Shown piece after piece: positions 1 through 5,912 of a DNA stretch of 5,912 nt. Each line of letters starts with the position of its first letter. Positions within the stretch are counted from its first letter, which is position 1. The position numbers and the translations under genes are program-made. Origin of the DNA: Syntrophomonadaceae bacterium (GTDB lineage: Bacteria; Bacillota_D; Dethiobacteria; DTU022); NCBI GenBank assembly GCA_003551865.1, contig PUNU01000200.1, forward strand, positions 1-5,912, given 5' to 3'. The notes under the pieces were generated by a model that was given only the letters and a program-made list of their open reading frames with translations, was not told the origin of the DNA and did no database searches.

Positions 1-5
1 AACCC

Positions 6-89
6 GCTATGCCATAGGGGACGGTTCCATCGTTTTCCCTTCGGCCTTCGCTGCGCTCAGGAACGCTCGAACCGTCCCCATGGCACAGC
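6..89. repeat. REP-like imperfect palindrome with GGGGACGGTTC arms
   Basis: Two arms face each other: 10-27 (TGCCATAGGGGACGGTTC) and 69-85 (GAACCGTCCCCATGGCA). They pair over 17 base pairs with a single bulged A at position 16. Beyond an A/C mismatch, GCT at 6-8 also pairs with AGC at 87-89. The roughly 41-base centre (28-68) is GC-rich and, read on the minus strand, contains short direct repeats (GAGCG twice, CGAAGG twice). The element lies 46 bases past the infB stop. In the direction of infB transcription no T-run follows the stem, so it does not look like an intrinsic terminator. From memory, GGGGACGGTT palindromes are dispersed in many clostridial genomes and accompany REP-associated Y1 transposases; that link is inference here, as no transposase is visible. 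Only one copy is in the window. Confidence 0.7.
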
Positions 90-134
90 TTTTCATTCAA
101 CAAGGACAATAGGCTGAGTAGTTACAAAAATTTT

Positions 135-2216
135 TTATATACTGGGAGCCACCTGCTCCATCACATAAGCTTCGATGATGTCTCCTTCCTGGATATCATT
201 GAAGTTTTCCAGCAGGATTCCGCACTCGTAACCGTCGGAAACTTCACGGACATCATCCTTGAAACGCTTCAATGACTCGAGACGTCCGGCATCGTGAATT
301 ACTGTACCATCCCTGATTACCCTGACCAGCGCATTGCGGCTGATCTTGCCTTCAAGGACGTAACAACCGGCGATGTTCCCCAGGCGCGACGCTTTAAAAA
401 CCTGCCTCACTTCGGCCTGCCCCTCTATAACTTCCTTCATCACCGGCTTCAGCAGGCCGCTAACCGCCGCTTTAATATCTTCTATAGCTTCATAAATAAC
501 CCGGTAAAGCCTTATATCCACCTTGTCCTGCTCGGCCAGCTTACGGGCCTTGCTGTCGGGACGGACGTTAAAGCCAATCACAATAGCATTGGAGGCCGAA
601 GCAAGCATGATATCCGATTCATTGATCGCCCCTACCCCGGTATGGATTATCTTGATCTGGACTTCTTCCAGGCTGAGTTTTAGCAGGGTGTCTTTCAGGG
701 CTTCAATTGAGCCCTGGACATCAGCTTTGAGGATCAGGTTAAGCTCTTTTACTTCACCTTCCTGGATCTGTTTAAACAGGTCTTCCAGCGAAACCTTTTG
801 TGTGCGCCTGCTTGCTTCTTTAATTTTATCGGCCCGCTTTTCTGCAACCTGGCGGGCGACCCGTTCATCGCTGACAACCTGAAAACGATCGCCGGCCATT
901 GGGACATCATTTAAACCGAGTATTTCTACCGGAGTCGACGGGCCGGCGGAGTCAACCCTTTCTCCCAGCTCGTTGATCATCGCCCTTACCCGGCCGGACA
1001 TGGATCCACAGATCACCGGTTCACCGACATTTAAGGTCCCGTCCTGGACCAAAACAGTGGCTACCGGACCCCGGCCTTTGTCGAGTTTGGCTTCGATCAC
1101 CGAACCCCGGGCCAGCCTGTCCGGATTGGCTTTAAGTTCTTCTACTTCGGCAAGGAGCAGGATCATTTCCAACAGCTCTTCCAGCCCTTCGCTCTTGACG
1201 GCGCTGACCGGCACTACGATCGTATCACCACCCCATTCTTCGGGTACGAGGTCGTGCTCGGAAAGCTGCTGCTTTACCCGATCGGGATTGGCATCCGCTT
1301 TATCCATCTTATTTATAGCTACCAAAATGGGGACTTCCGCGGCTTTTGCGTGGTTTATTGCTTCCACGGTTTGCGGCATGACACCATCATTGGCGGCGAC
1401 TACCAGGACGGCGATATCGGTAACCTGGGCCCCCCTGGCCCGCATTGCCGTAAAAGCTTCGTGACCGGGAGTATCCAGGAATACTACTTTCTTATCTTCG
1501 TTCAACTGGACCTGGTAAGCGCCAATATGCTGGGTTATTCCTCCCGCTTCACCGGCGGTGACATTGGCCTTTCTGATCGCGTCAAGCAGCGAAGTTTTAC
1601 CGTGGTCGACATGGCCAAGCACAGTTACTACCGGTTTACGCAGGACTTCTTTACTCTCGTCAACCTCTTCGTCTTCCAGCAGTCCTCTTTCCAGCGGATC
1701 CTCAATATACTCAACATCAAAGCTGTATTCTTCGGCCAGCAGTTCTACTGCATCGGAAGACAGGGGCTGGTTGACATTGGCCATAACCCCCATTTCCATC
1801 AGGGTTGTAATCAGCTGGGCCGGCGTGGCCTCGATATGCTCGGCAAGTTCACCGACGGTAATCTGCTCTTCAAACCTGATTTTCGGCTTCCGCTCTTTTT
1901 GCATGGCCGCTCTTTTTTCTTCCTGTCTTTCTTTGCGGGATTTACGGCTGGGTGCTGTTTTTTCTTTTGGTTTTTCTTTTTTCTTGGCCTTTTCTGCCAC
2001 GGCTCCGGCTTTATCCGCTGTTTTTTGGGGTTCCCGGGCCTTTTTACTCTTTTTTGCCTGCCCGGTGGTAAAATCCATAACTTTTTTTGCTTCTTCATCG
2101 GTCAATGTGCTCATGTGATTATTGACAGATATGCCCATATCTTCCAGGACTTCTATCAACTTTTTGCTGGTTGTTCCCAACTCCTTGGCCAGCTCATACA
2201 CTCTGACTTTGCCCAT
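135..2216 (-). CDS. infB: Translation initiation factor IF-2
   Basis: IF2 is the GTPase that brings initiator fMet-tRNA to the 30S subunit and promotes 50S joining in the cytoplasm. The 693-residue product is complete and shows the full family architecture. An IF2_N helical domain (about 1-52) is followed by a Lys/Glu-rich flexible linker (about 53-115) and a second IF2_N domain (about 117-168). The GTPase domain follows, with G1 GHVDHGKT (201-208), G2 around GGITQH (225-230), G3 DTPGHEAF (248-255), G4 NKMD (302-305) and G5 SAVK (338-341). After that come beta-barrel domain II (about 370-450), IF2 domain III (about 475-585) and the fMet-tRNA-binding C2 domain with the YECG segment (663-666). 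The length is close to B. subtilis IF2. The ATG start is fixed by a strong Shine-Dalgarno site; the stop is TAA. It is the last gene of the rimP-nusA-ylxR-infB cluster in the window; rbfA, the usual next gene, would lie beyond position 1. Confidence 0.98.
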   Translation of the reverse strand: MGKVRVYELAKELGTTSKKLIEVLEDMGISVNNHMSTLTDEEAKKVMDFTTGQAKKSKKAREPQKTADKAGAVAEKAKKKEKPKEKTAPSRKSRKERQEEKRAAMQKERKPKIRFEEQITVGELAEHIEATPAQLITTLMEMGVMANVNQPLSSDAVELLAEEYSFDVEYIEDPLERGLLEDEEVDESKEVLRKPVVTVLGHVDHGKTSLLDAIRKANVTAGEAGGITQHIGAYQVQLNEDKKVVFLDTPGHEAFTAMRARGAQVTDIAVLVVAANDGVMPQTVEAINHAKAAEVPILVAINKMDKADANPDRVKQQLSEHDLVPEEWGGDTIVVPVSAVKSEGLEELLEMILLLAEVEELKANPDRLARGSVIEAKLDKGRGPVATVLVQDGTLNVGEPVICGSMSGRVRAMINELGERVDSAGPSTPVEILGLNDVPMAGDRFQVVSDERVARQVAEKRADKIKEASRRTQKVSLEDLFKQIQEGEVKELNLILKADVQGSIEALKDTLLKLSLEEVQIKIIHTGVGAINESDIMLASASNAIVIGFNVRPDSKARKLAEQDKVDIRLYRVIYEAIEDIKAAVSGLLKPVMKEVIEGQAEVRQVFKASRLGNIAGCYVLEGKISRNALVRVIRDGTVIHDAGRLESLKRFKDDVREVSDGYECGILLENFNDIQEGDIIEAYVMEQVAPSI

Positions 2217-2222
2217 CTACAA

Positions 2223-2230
2223 CACCTCCA
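2223..2230 (-). promoter_or_regulatory. Ribosome binding site of infB
   Basis: The minus strand reads TGGAGGTG, a near-perfect anti-16S match, 6 bases before the infB ATG. It confirms the start at 2216. It lies in the 36-base gap after ylxR, so infB has its own strong initiation signal. Confidence 0.85.
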
Positions 2231-2252
2231 TAAAATAAGCCCTCCTCGTTGG

Positions 2253-2537
2253 TTATCCTTCGGCACGCGGTTGTTCGGTCAGTACAGCCGTTAACTCTTC
2301 AATCAATTCAGTCGATATCGTTGTGCGAAGATTTTTCTCCAATTTTTTGCCTTTAACCGCTTTCTTGAAACAATCTTCCAGGGGACAAATGTAAACCCCG
2401 CGCCCCGCCTTTTTGCCGGTCATATCGAGGACCACTTCACCTTCGGGGGTCCTGACTATACGCACGAGTTCTTTCTTGGGTTTCTTGGTCCGGCACCCGA
2501 CGCAAATCCGCAGAGGAATTTTTCGCTTCTTAACCAT
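2253..2537 (-). CDS. rnpM: YlxR/RnpM family RNA-binding protein (RNase P modulator)
   Basis: This 94-residue basic protein belongs to the YlxR family (DUF448), found between nusA and infB in many bacteria. In B. subtilis the protein binds RNase P RNA and modulates its activity, and has been renamed RnpM; transferring that role here is by homology. Visible family marks are RICVGC (10-15), the pair of Lys-rich turns after it, and GRGVYICP (45-52) followed by DC (55-56). Together these give the typical conserved surface with Cys12, Cys15, Cys51 and Cys56. The C-terminal helix (about 74-88) ends in a short variable tail. The ATG overlaps the end of nusA by 8 bases, which indicates translational coupling. 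A ylxQ (L7Ae-like) gene normally follows in Firmicutes but is absent here; infB starts 36 bases on. Confidence 0.93.
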   Translation of the reverse strand: MVKKRKIPLRICVGCRTKKPKKELVRIVRTPEGEVVLDMTGKKAGRGVYICPLEDCFKKAVKGKKLEKNLRTTISTELIEELTAVLTEQPRAEG

Positions 2538-3903
2538 CTAAGATCGAATCCTCCTCTTCCTCCTCGTCTACAGCTGTTTCTTCTTCCTCCTGCTCCTGTT
2601 CGCCACCCGAGAGATCCTCTTTAAAATCTTCTTCGGCGGAAATCTCTTTTTCCGTTTCTTCGGCAGCGTTATCATTGCCGGCTTCCACCTCTTCTGTCGT
2701 TTCTTCCCCTGCCGCTTCATTTCCGTCTGTGCCGACTTCCAATCCTGCAACAATATCGCCTGAATCTTCAGCTTCACCCTTTTCAGCCTCTAAAACAGCA
2801 TTTTCTTCGCCTTCAACACCCTCTACCCCTGACTCTTCTTCCGAAAAACCCATGGCATCCAGGCTCTGCTCCGCATACTGTGTTTCACTGGAGATATCAA
2901 TCTTCCAGCCCGTGATCTTGGCCGCAAGGCGGGCGTTTTGCCCTTCTTTTCCGATGGCCAGCGACAGCTGGTTGTCCGGCACGACCACCACGGCGGTTTT
3001 TTCCACGGAATCGAGGAGGACCGATGACACCTTGGAAGGACTCAGTGAATTGGCGATATATTCTTCCGGATCCTCGCTCCACTTGACAATATCGATTTTT
3101 TCGCCCTTAAGTTCATTGCTGATCGCCTGCACCCGGCTTCCCTTGGGGCCGACACAGGCCCCTACCGGGTCAATATCCTGGTTTTCCGATATAACAGCCA
3201 GTTTTGAACGGTATCCGGCCTCTCTGGCCGCAGCCTTGATCTGCACTATTCCGTCGTATATTTCCGGAACCTCCATTTCAAAAAGGCGCTTGAGAAAACC
3301 GGTATGCGTCCTGGAGACAATAATCTGCGGGCCCTTGGTGGTTTTTTTAACTTCCATGATGTAGGTTTTAACCCGCTCGCCAATCCGGTAGCGTTCAAAC
3401 GGGATCTGCTCTTCGACCGGAAGGACCGCTTCAGTCCTGCCCAGGTCGATAATAGCGTTCCGCTGTTCAAACCGCCGCACCAGGCCGGTAATTACTTCTT
3501 CAACCCGGTCAACAAAACTTTCATAAATCAGCTCTCTTTCCGCTTCCCTGATGCGCTGGATTATCACCTGTTTTGCCGTCTGGGCGGCAATCCTGCCAAA
3601 TTCTTTGGGCGTAACCTCCATTTCGATCATATCGCCGATTTGACAGTTTGGTTCGTAAACCCGGGCCTCGTAAAGGCTGACTTCTCCCTGTTCCGATTCC
3701 ACTTCTTCAACCACCTTTACCTGGGAAAAAACTTTAATTTCTCCAGTTTCACGATCTATACTGACCCTCACAGAAGGGGCGGTTTGGAAGTTTCTTTTAT
3801 AAGCGGAAACGAGGGCAACTTCAAGGGCTTCAAAAAGGACTTCCCTGCCAATGCCTTTTTCTTTTTCGATAGATTCTATGGCCGCAATCAAATCTTTATT
3901 CAT
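2530..3903 (-). CDS. nusA: Transcription termination/antitermination factor NusA with acidic C-terminal tail
   Basis: NusA binds RNA polymerase and nascent RNA and modulates pausing, intrinsic termination and antitermination. The 457-residue product has the N-terminal polymerase-binding domain (about 1-130), an S1 domain (about 133-200), KH1 with GPKG at 252-255, and KH2 with GKEG at 318-321. The conserved core ends near residue 345. What follows is unusual: residues 351-457 hold 45 Asp/Glu, only 3 Lys and no Arg, with low-complexity Glu runs near the end. B. subtilis NusA stops soon after KH2 (about 371 residues), so this is an extension of about 90-100 residues. It does not resemble the paired AR repeats of E. 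coli NusA, as far as I can see. The ATG start matches the family N-terminus (MNKDLIAAIESIEKEKGI) and the stop is TAA inside ylxR. An ordinary frameshift is unlikely to explain the tail, since the frame stays open and strongly biased to Glu codons to the stop. Confidence 0.97.
   Translation of the reverse strand: MNKDLIAAIESIEKEKGIGREVLFEALEVALVSAYKRNFQTAPSVRVSIDRETGEIKVFSQVKVVEEVESEQGEVSLYEARVYEPNCQIGDMIEMEVTPKEFGRIAAQTAKQVIIQRIREAERELIYESFVDRVEEVITGLVRRFEQRNAIIDLGRTEAVLPVEEQIPFERYRIGERVKTYIMEVKKTTKGPQIIVSRTHTGFLKRLFEMEVPEIYDGIVQIKAAAREAGYRSKLAVISENQDIDPVGACVGPKGSRVQAISNELKGEKIDIVKWSEDPEEYIANSLSPSKVSSVLLDSVEKTAVVVVPDNQLSLAIGKEGQNARLAAKITGWKIDISSETQYAEQSLDAMGFSEEESGVEGVEGEENAVLEAEKGEAEDSGDIVAGLEVGTDGNEAAGEETTEEVEAGNDNAAEETEKEISAEEDFKEDLSGGEQEQEEEETAVDEEEEEDSILDG
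2550..2556 (-). promoter_or_regulatory. Ribosome binding site of ylxR/rnpM inside the nusA tail
   Basis: The minus strand reads GAGGAGG, 12 bases before the ylxR ATG. These bases are also Glu-Glu codons of the acidic NusA C-terminus, so one sequence serves as protein code and as ribosome binding site. With the 8-base overlap of the two genes this points to coupled translation. Neighbouring GAA/GAG codons are also purine-rich, so the exact site is less certain than its existence. Confidence 0.6.
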
Positions 3904-3917
3904 TTTCCCCCGGTAGT

Positions 3918-3926
3918 ACCTCCTTT
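3918..3926 (-). promoter_or_regulatory. Ribosome binding site of nusA
   Basis: The minus strand reads AAAGGAGGT, a full-strength Shine-Dalgarno site. The distance to the ATG at 3903 is about 14 bases, longer than the usual 5-10. No alternative in-frame start lies between them, and the protein start matches the family, so the long spacing appears real. Confidence 0.75.
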
Positions 3927-4008
3927 CATCTTAAAAATTGTCCCGCTGCTTTTTATAAGACAGATTATTCTAATGACTGTAACTGCTTAATGCCCGGCAA
4001 CCATATCT

Positions 4009-4083
4009 TACTGGAAACCTTTTGTATCTAAAATGCCGTAGTTCCTCATTATCTTGATTTCATATTGCTTTTGGCTTCCAGTA
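4009..4083 (-). repeat. Long-range inverted repeat in the rimP-nusA spacer
   Basis: On the minus strand TACTGGAAGCC (4083-4073) can pair with GGTTTCCAGTA (4019-4009) over 11 base pairs, with one G-U wobble, around a 53-base AT-rich loop. No U-run follows, so it is not an intrinsic terminator. It could be an RNA leader structure, the ends of a tiny decayed insertion, or chance. No flanking target duplication is evident. Confidence 0.4.
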
Positions 4084-4154
4084 TTAGCCTTTTACTTGCC
4101 CCAAACAAAATTTAATAAAATTGTGCCTGCTGTAATGATCAACTCAGCGGGCGG

Positions 4155-4613
4155 TTAAGGAAGCCAGAGGTGGGCCTTTGCTATTTCGGCCAGGGGGATC
4201 TCCGCCACCCCACCGTCTTCCAGCTTAACCACTATAAAATCTTCACCGGTGCTCTGCAGGGTGCCGCTAAAGTTTTTGCGTCCCTCCAGCGGTTCACGGG
4301 TTTTTACTTTTACCTTTTCGCCTTCGAAGCGCTGGAAGTGCTCTTTTTTGTTTAACGGGCGTTCCACTCCCGGCGAGGAAACTTCGAGAGTATAGGAATG
4401 ATGAATCGGGTCGTGGTAATCAAGCAGGTCTGATACTGCTATGTTTATCAGCTCACAGTGCTCCAGGGTTACGCCCCCTTCCCGGTCGATATAGAGGTTT
4501 ATGCGCCCGTTACGGCCGGGCACGTACTCCAGTTCAACCAGTTCAAAACCCCTGCTTTCAACCATCGGTTCGATCAGTTCAATTAGCTTCTTTCTTACCT
4601 CTTCTTTTTCCAT
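4155..4613 (-). CDS. rimP: Ribosome maturation factor RimP
   Basis: RimP binds the free 30S subunit and assists late maturation of the small subunit head region. The 152-residue product is full length for the family. The N-terminal alpha/beta domain (about 1-84) includes GFELVELEY (22-30) and the family hallmark YTLEVSSPGVERPL (74-87). The C-terminal SH3-like domain (about 88-152) includes GTLQS (117-121) and the conserved segment IPLAEIAKAHL (139-149). The ATG start is supported by AGGGTG (4621-4626), 7 bases upstream; the stop is TAA. It heads the rimP-nusA-ylxR-infB group but is separated from nusA by 251 bases and from the upstream gene by 196 bases. In many Firmicutes polC lies just upstream; here it does not. 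Confidence 0.97.
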   Translation of the reverse strand: MEKEEVRKKLIELIEPMVESRGFELVELEYVPGRNGRINLYIDREGGVTLEHCELINIAVSDLLDYHDPIHHSYTLEVSSPGVERPLNKKEHFQRFEGEKVKVKTREPLEGRKNFSGTLQSTGEDFIVVKLEDGGVAEIPLAEIAKAHLWLP

Positions 4614-4631
4614 TAAATATCACCCTGTTTC

Positions 4632-4655
4632 CCGGCTGCTTCGCCCTCCAGCCGG
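4632..4655 (-). promoter_or_regulatory. GC-rich hairpin just before the rimP ribosome binding site
   Basis: On the minus strand CCGGCTG (4655-4649) and CAGCCGG (4638-4632) form a perfect 7-base-pair stem around a 10-base loop. The 3' foot of the stem is 5 bases before the AGGGTG ribosome binding site of rimP (4621-4626). No U-run follows, so it is not a terminator. It may influence rimP translation or transcript stability; this is inference from position. Confidence 0.45.
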
Positions 4656-4699
4656 TGCTGCTCTTCCGGTGAGAGTAAAATTTCCCCCAACTAATATGA

Positions 4700-4721
4700 A
4701 AGAGTGGGAAACCCCACCCTT
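4700..4721 (-). terminator. Weak candidate terminator or attenuator hairpin upstream of rimP
   Basis: On the minus strand AAGGGTGGG (4721-4713) pairs with CCCACTCTT (4708-4700) around a four-base GTTT loop, giving 9 base pairs with one G-U. The sequence running out of the GC part, TCTTTCATATT, is only moderately T-rich. It lies 89 bases after the glycosyltransferase stop and could end the ispG-side transcript, or act as a leader structure for rimP. The U-tract is too poor for a firm call. Confidence 0.35.
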
Positions 4722-4809
4722 GGATAAAAATAATTTCACCCAAACTAATTTACCACAAATGTCAAAAACGCGCAACTCCGTTAAAAATGCCTGTCACCTT
4801 ATATTTACC

Positions 4810-5457
4810 CTATTTTGGGCCGGTGCTCACTCTGGCCACGTACTTGACAATCTCCCAGTACATCTTTGCCCTGGCCAGCACACCTTTCCAAAATCCGAGT
4901 TTTTCTTCCTTCATTACATGCGACAGGTCGGGCAGCTGCACCTCTTCCACGGTTATCTCGTTCTCCTCTACATAGCGGTGCAGGGCAACTTCGATCCCGA
5001 AGCGGGAAAGATCCAGGTCTGATATGTTTTCCAGAAGGGCCCTCCTAAGCGCTCTTTGCCCTGACAGAAAAGGTGCCATCTTCTGGGCGAAATCAGTAGC
5101 CATCCGACCTTTTTGAAACAATCCCACGCTCATCATTGCCCTTTTATCTATAACCGGAACCAACAGCTTCTCAATGTGTTCCGGAGTCAACCCGATCAGA
5201 TCGGCATCAAGAATGAGTATTACCTCGGCCGGATAACGGTCGAGAGCCGCTTTTATCGCTCCTCCCTTGCCCCTGTTTTCCAAAAGATCAATGATTTCCA
5301 CACCGTCATACTTCATGACTGTATTAACAGTGCCGTCTTCTGAACCGTCACTGACCACGACAATCCGATCCACATAAGAAGAATCCTTTAGAGCTTCCAA
5401 AACACTGCCGATTGTCTTCTCTTCGTTATAAGCAGGTATTATCGCTGCTGTATTCAC
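4810..5457 (-). CDS. Family 2 glycosyltransferase (GT-A fold)
   Basis: This 215-residue protein is a soluble GT2-type glycosyltransferase that should move a sugar from a nucleotide-sugar donor; donor and acceptor cannot be read from the sequence. Visible marks are the N-terminal nucleotide-binding strand IIPAYNEE (6-13), VVSDGSEDGT (34-43), NRGKGGAI (61-68), and the metal/nucleotide-binding acidic motif DADL (84-87) standing for DXD. SGQRAL (132-137) and FGIEVAL (153-159) follow in the acceptor half. There is no signal peptide, and I see no strong membrane segment, unlike dolichyl-phosphate-mannose-type relatives with C-terminal anchors. The start is GTG, not ATG, chosen because AGGAGG (5465-5470) lies 7 bases upstream. 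That site overlaps the ispG stop, so translation is coupled to ispG. Coupling with an isoprenoid gene might suggest an undecaprenyl or polyprenyl-linked acceptor, but this is only an inference. Confidence 0.9.
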   Translation of the reverse strand: MNTAAIIPAYNEEKTIGSVLEALKDSSYVDRIVVVSDGSEDGTVNTVMKYDGVEIIDLLENRGKGGAIKAALDRYPAEVILILDADLIGLTPEHIEKLLVPVIDKRAMMSVGLFQKGRMATDFAQKMAPFLSGQRALRRALLENISDLDLSRFGIEVALHRYVEENEITVEEVQLPDLSHVMKEEKLGFWKGVLARAKMYWEIVKYVARVSTGPK

Positions 5458-5464
5458 CGCTCAG

Positions 5465-5470
5465 CCTCCT
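5465..5470 (-). promoter_or_regulatory. Ribosome binding site of the glycosyltransferase, overlapping the ispG stop
   Basis: The minus strand reads TAGGAGG, in which the ispG stop TAG shares its last two bases with the AGGAGG site. The GTG start follows 7 bases later. The arrangement decides the GTG start and implies coupled translation of the two genes. Confidence 0.85.
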
Positions 5471-5912
5471 AATTGTTATCAGCACCTTGATAACTTTCCA
5501 GTTCTTCCTGTAATGCCGCCAGCAGATCTTTGGGTTGAACAGTGCGAATAACTTTTCCGCTGCGAAATAAAAAACCGTGTTTTTTCCCGGCTGTAATACC
5601 GATATCCGCTTCCCTGGCTTCACCGGGACCGTTTACTACACAGCCCATAACCGCAACCTTGATGGGCAGATTTACCCCTTTTAACAATTCTTCCACTTCA
5701 GAAACCACTGCCGCTAAGTCTATCTCACAGCGGCCGCAGGTCGGGCAGGATATAAGTTCGGGCCCAAAACTTCTCAAGGAAAGGGCCTGGAGTATTTTTT
5801 GAGCCACCCTTACCTCTTCGGTCGGCGAAGCCGTGAGCGAAACCCGCACAGTGTCGCCAATCCCATCTGCCAGGAGAGAACCTATGCCCACCGCCCCTTT
5901 GACCAGACCGGC
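5469..5912 (-). CDS. ispG: (E)-4-hydroxy-3-methylbut-2-enyl-diphosphate synthase IspG, C-terminal part
   Basis: IspG is the [4Fe-4S] enzyme of the MEP pathway that reductively converts MEcPP to HMBPP, the precursor of isoprenoids. Only the last 147 residues are visible; the gene continues past the right edge, and the reading frame stays open to 5912 with AGLVKGAVGIGSLLADGIGD, a well-known IspG stretch. The visible part carries the iron-sulphur domain: cluster ligands in CPTCGRC (fragment residues 56-62) and in GCVVNGPGEA (90-99), where Cys56, Cys59, Cys91 and Glu98 correspond to the three Cys and one Glu ligands of the family. A GTG at 5889-5891 within this frame is an internal Val, not a start. 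The stop is TAG. Presence of IspG means isoprenoids are made by the MEP route. The gene is followed at once by a coupled glycosyltransferase instead of proS or polC. Confidence 0.97.
   Translation of the reverse strand, partial: AGLVKGAVGIGSLLADGIGDTVRVSLTASPTEEVRVAQKILQALSLRSFGPELISCPTCGRCEIDLAAVVSEVEELLKGVNLPIKVAVMGCVVNGPGEAREADIGITAGKKHGFLFRSGKVIRTVQPKDLLAALQEELESYQGADNN

Larger units (their letters stand above)
3904..4154 (-). other. AT-rich spacer between rimP and nusA
   Basis: This 251-base non-coding stretch is longer than usual, since rimP and nusA are normally almost adjacent. It is visibly richer in A/T than the flanking genes. It holds a long-range inverted repeat (4009-4083) and the nusA ribosome binding site. 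Two promoter-like pairs on the minus strand are weak: TTGATC/TTTATT (4137-4142 and 4114-4119, 17-base spacing) and TTGTTT/AATACT (4103-4108 and 4080-4085, 17-base spacing). A separate nusA promoter or leader is plausible but not shown. I see no convincing terminator and no supported small gene. Confidence 0.5.
4614..4809 (-). other. Spacer between the glycosyltransferase and rimP
   Basis: This 196-base non-coding stretch holds two hairpins (4700-4721 and 4632-4655) and the rimP ribosome binding site. A perfect TTGACA hexamer occurs on the minus strand at 4760-4765, but no good TATAAT-like box lies 16-18 bases downstream. A weaker pair is TTGTGG (4752-4757) with AATTAT (4729-4734). A rimP-cluster promoter in this spacer is likely from the layout but cannot be pinned down. 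Confidence 0.45.

Noticed and set aside
6..89. The palindrome after infB as an intrinsic terminator
   Set aside because: Read in the infB direction, the stem is followed by AGCGGGTT and not a T-run; the short TTTT lies on the opposite side.
1254..2294. Long plus-strand open frame of 346 codons opposite infB
   Set aside because: It lies wholly antisense to a certain infB gene, its product is a Phe/Gly/Leu-rich string with no recognisable domain, and no ribosome binding site was identified. The Lys/Glu-rich linker codons of infB explain its Phe-rich stretch.
2675..3364. Plus-strand Ser/Pro-rich open frame opposite the NusA tail and KH domains
   Set aside because: The Ser/Pro-rich composition is the antisense image of Glu/Gly-rich NusA codons; there is no supporting start signal.
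3304..3990. Plus-strand open frame of 228 codons opposite nusA
   Set aside because: It is antisense to conserved NusA domains, has no recognisable motif, and arises from codon bias of the true gene.
4114..4142. TTGATC/TTTATT promoter-like pair just after rimP
   Set aside because: Each hexamer matches consensus at only 4 of 6 positions in an AT-rich spacer, where such pairs are expected by chance. It is noted in the spacer entry only.
4760..4765. Perfect TTGACA hexamer on the minus strand upstream of rimP
   Set aside because: The bases 16-18 downstream read TTTGGG/TTGGGT/TGGGTG, not a -10 box, so a sigma-A promoter cannot be claimed.
5889..5891. GTG as the start of a short 140-residue IspG-like gene
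   Set aside because: The open frame continues upstream to the window edge with conserved IspG residues, so this GTG is an internal Val codon of a gene cut by the edge.

Overview
This window is a housekeeping block from a Firmicutes-type (Bacillota, probably clostridial) bacterium. It holds six genes, all on the minus strand, so transcription runs from the right edge towards position 1. The assignment rests on three things: the order ispG ... rimP-nusA-ylxR(rnpM)-infB typical of this phylum, strong GGAGG-type Shine-Dalgarno sites, and the presence of YlxR/RnpM directly after NusA. I cannot name the genus from sequence alone.

Layout, right to left in the direction of transcription. The C-terminal part of ispG (isoprenoid MEP pathway, cut by the window edge) is followed 11 bases later by a small family-2 glycosyltransferase that starts at GTG and is translationally coupled to ispG. 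A 196-base spacer with two hairpins leads to rimP (30S maturation). A 251-base AT-rich spacer with a long-range inverted repeat separates rimP from nusA (transcription elongation/termination factor). nusA overlaps ylxR/rnpM (RNase P modulator) by 8 bases. infB (translation initiation factor IF2) follows after 36 bases. The last 134 bases carry a large imperfect palindrome built on GGGGACGGTTC, which looks like a dispersed REP-type element rather than a terminator.

The rimP-nusA-ylxR-infB genes form the classic cluster joining ribosome assembly, transcription control and translation initiation. ispG and the glycosyltransferase belong to the envelope/isoprenoid neighbourhood that normally precedes it.

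The block departs from the usual Firmicutes arrangement in five ways: no proS or polC between ispG and rimP (a glycosyltransferase sits there instead), no ylxQ between ylxR and infB, an unusually long and very acidic C-terminal tail on NusA, a large rimP-nusA gap, and the palindromic element after infB. I found no CRISPR array, tRNA, rRNA, transposase gene or obviously new multi-gene system.
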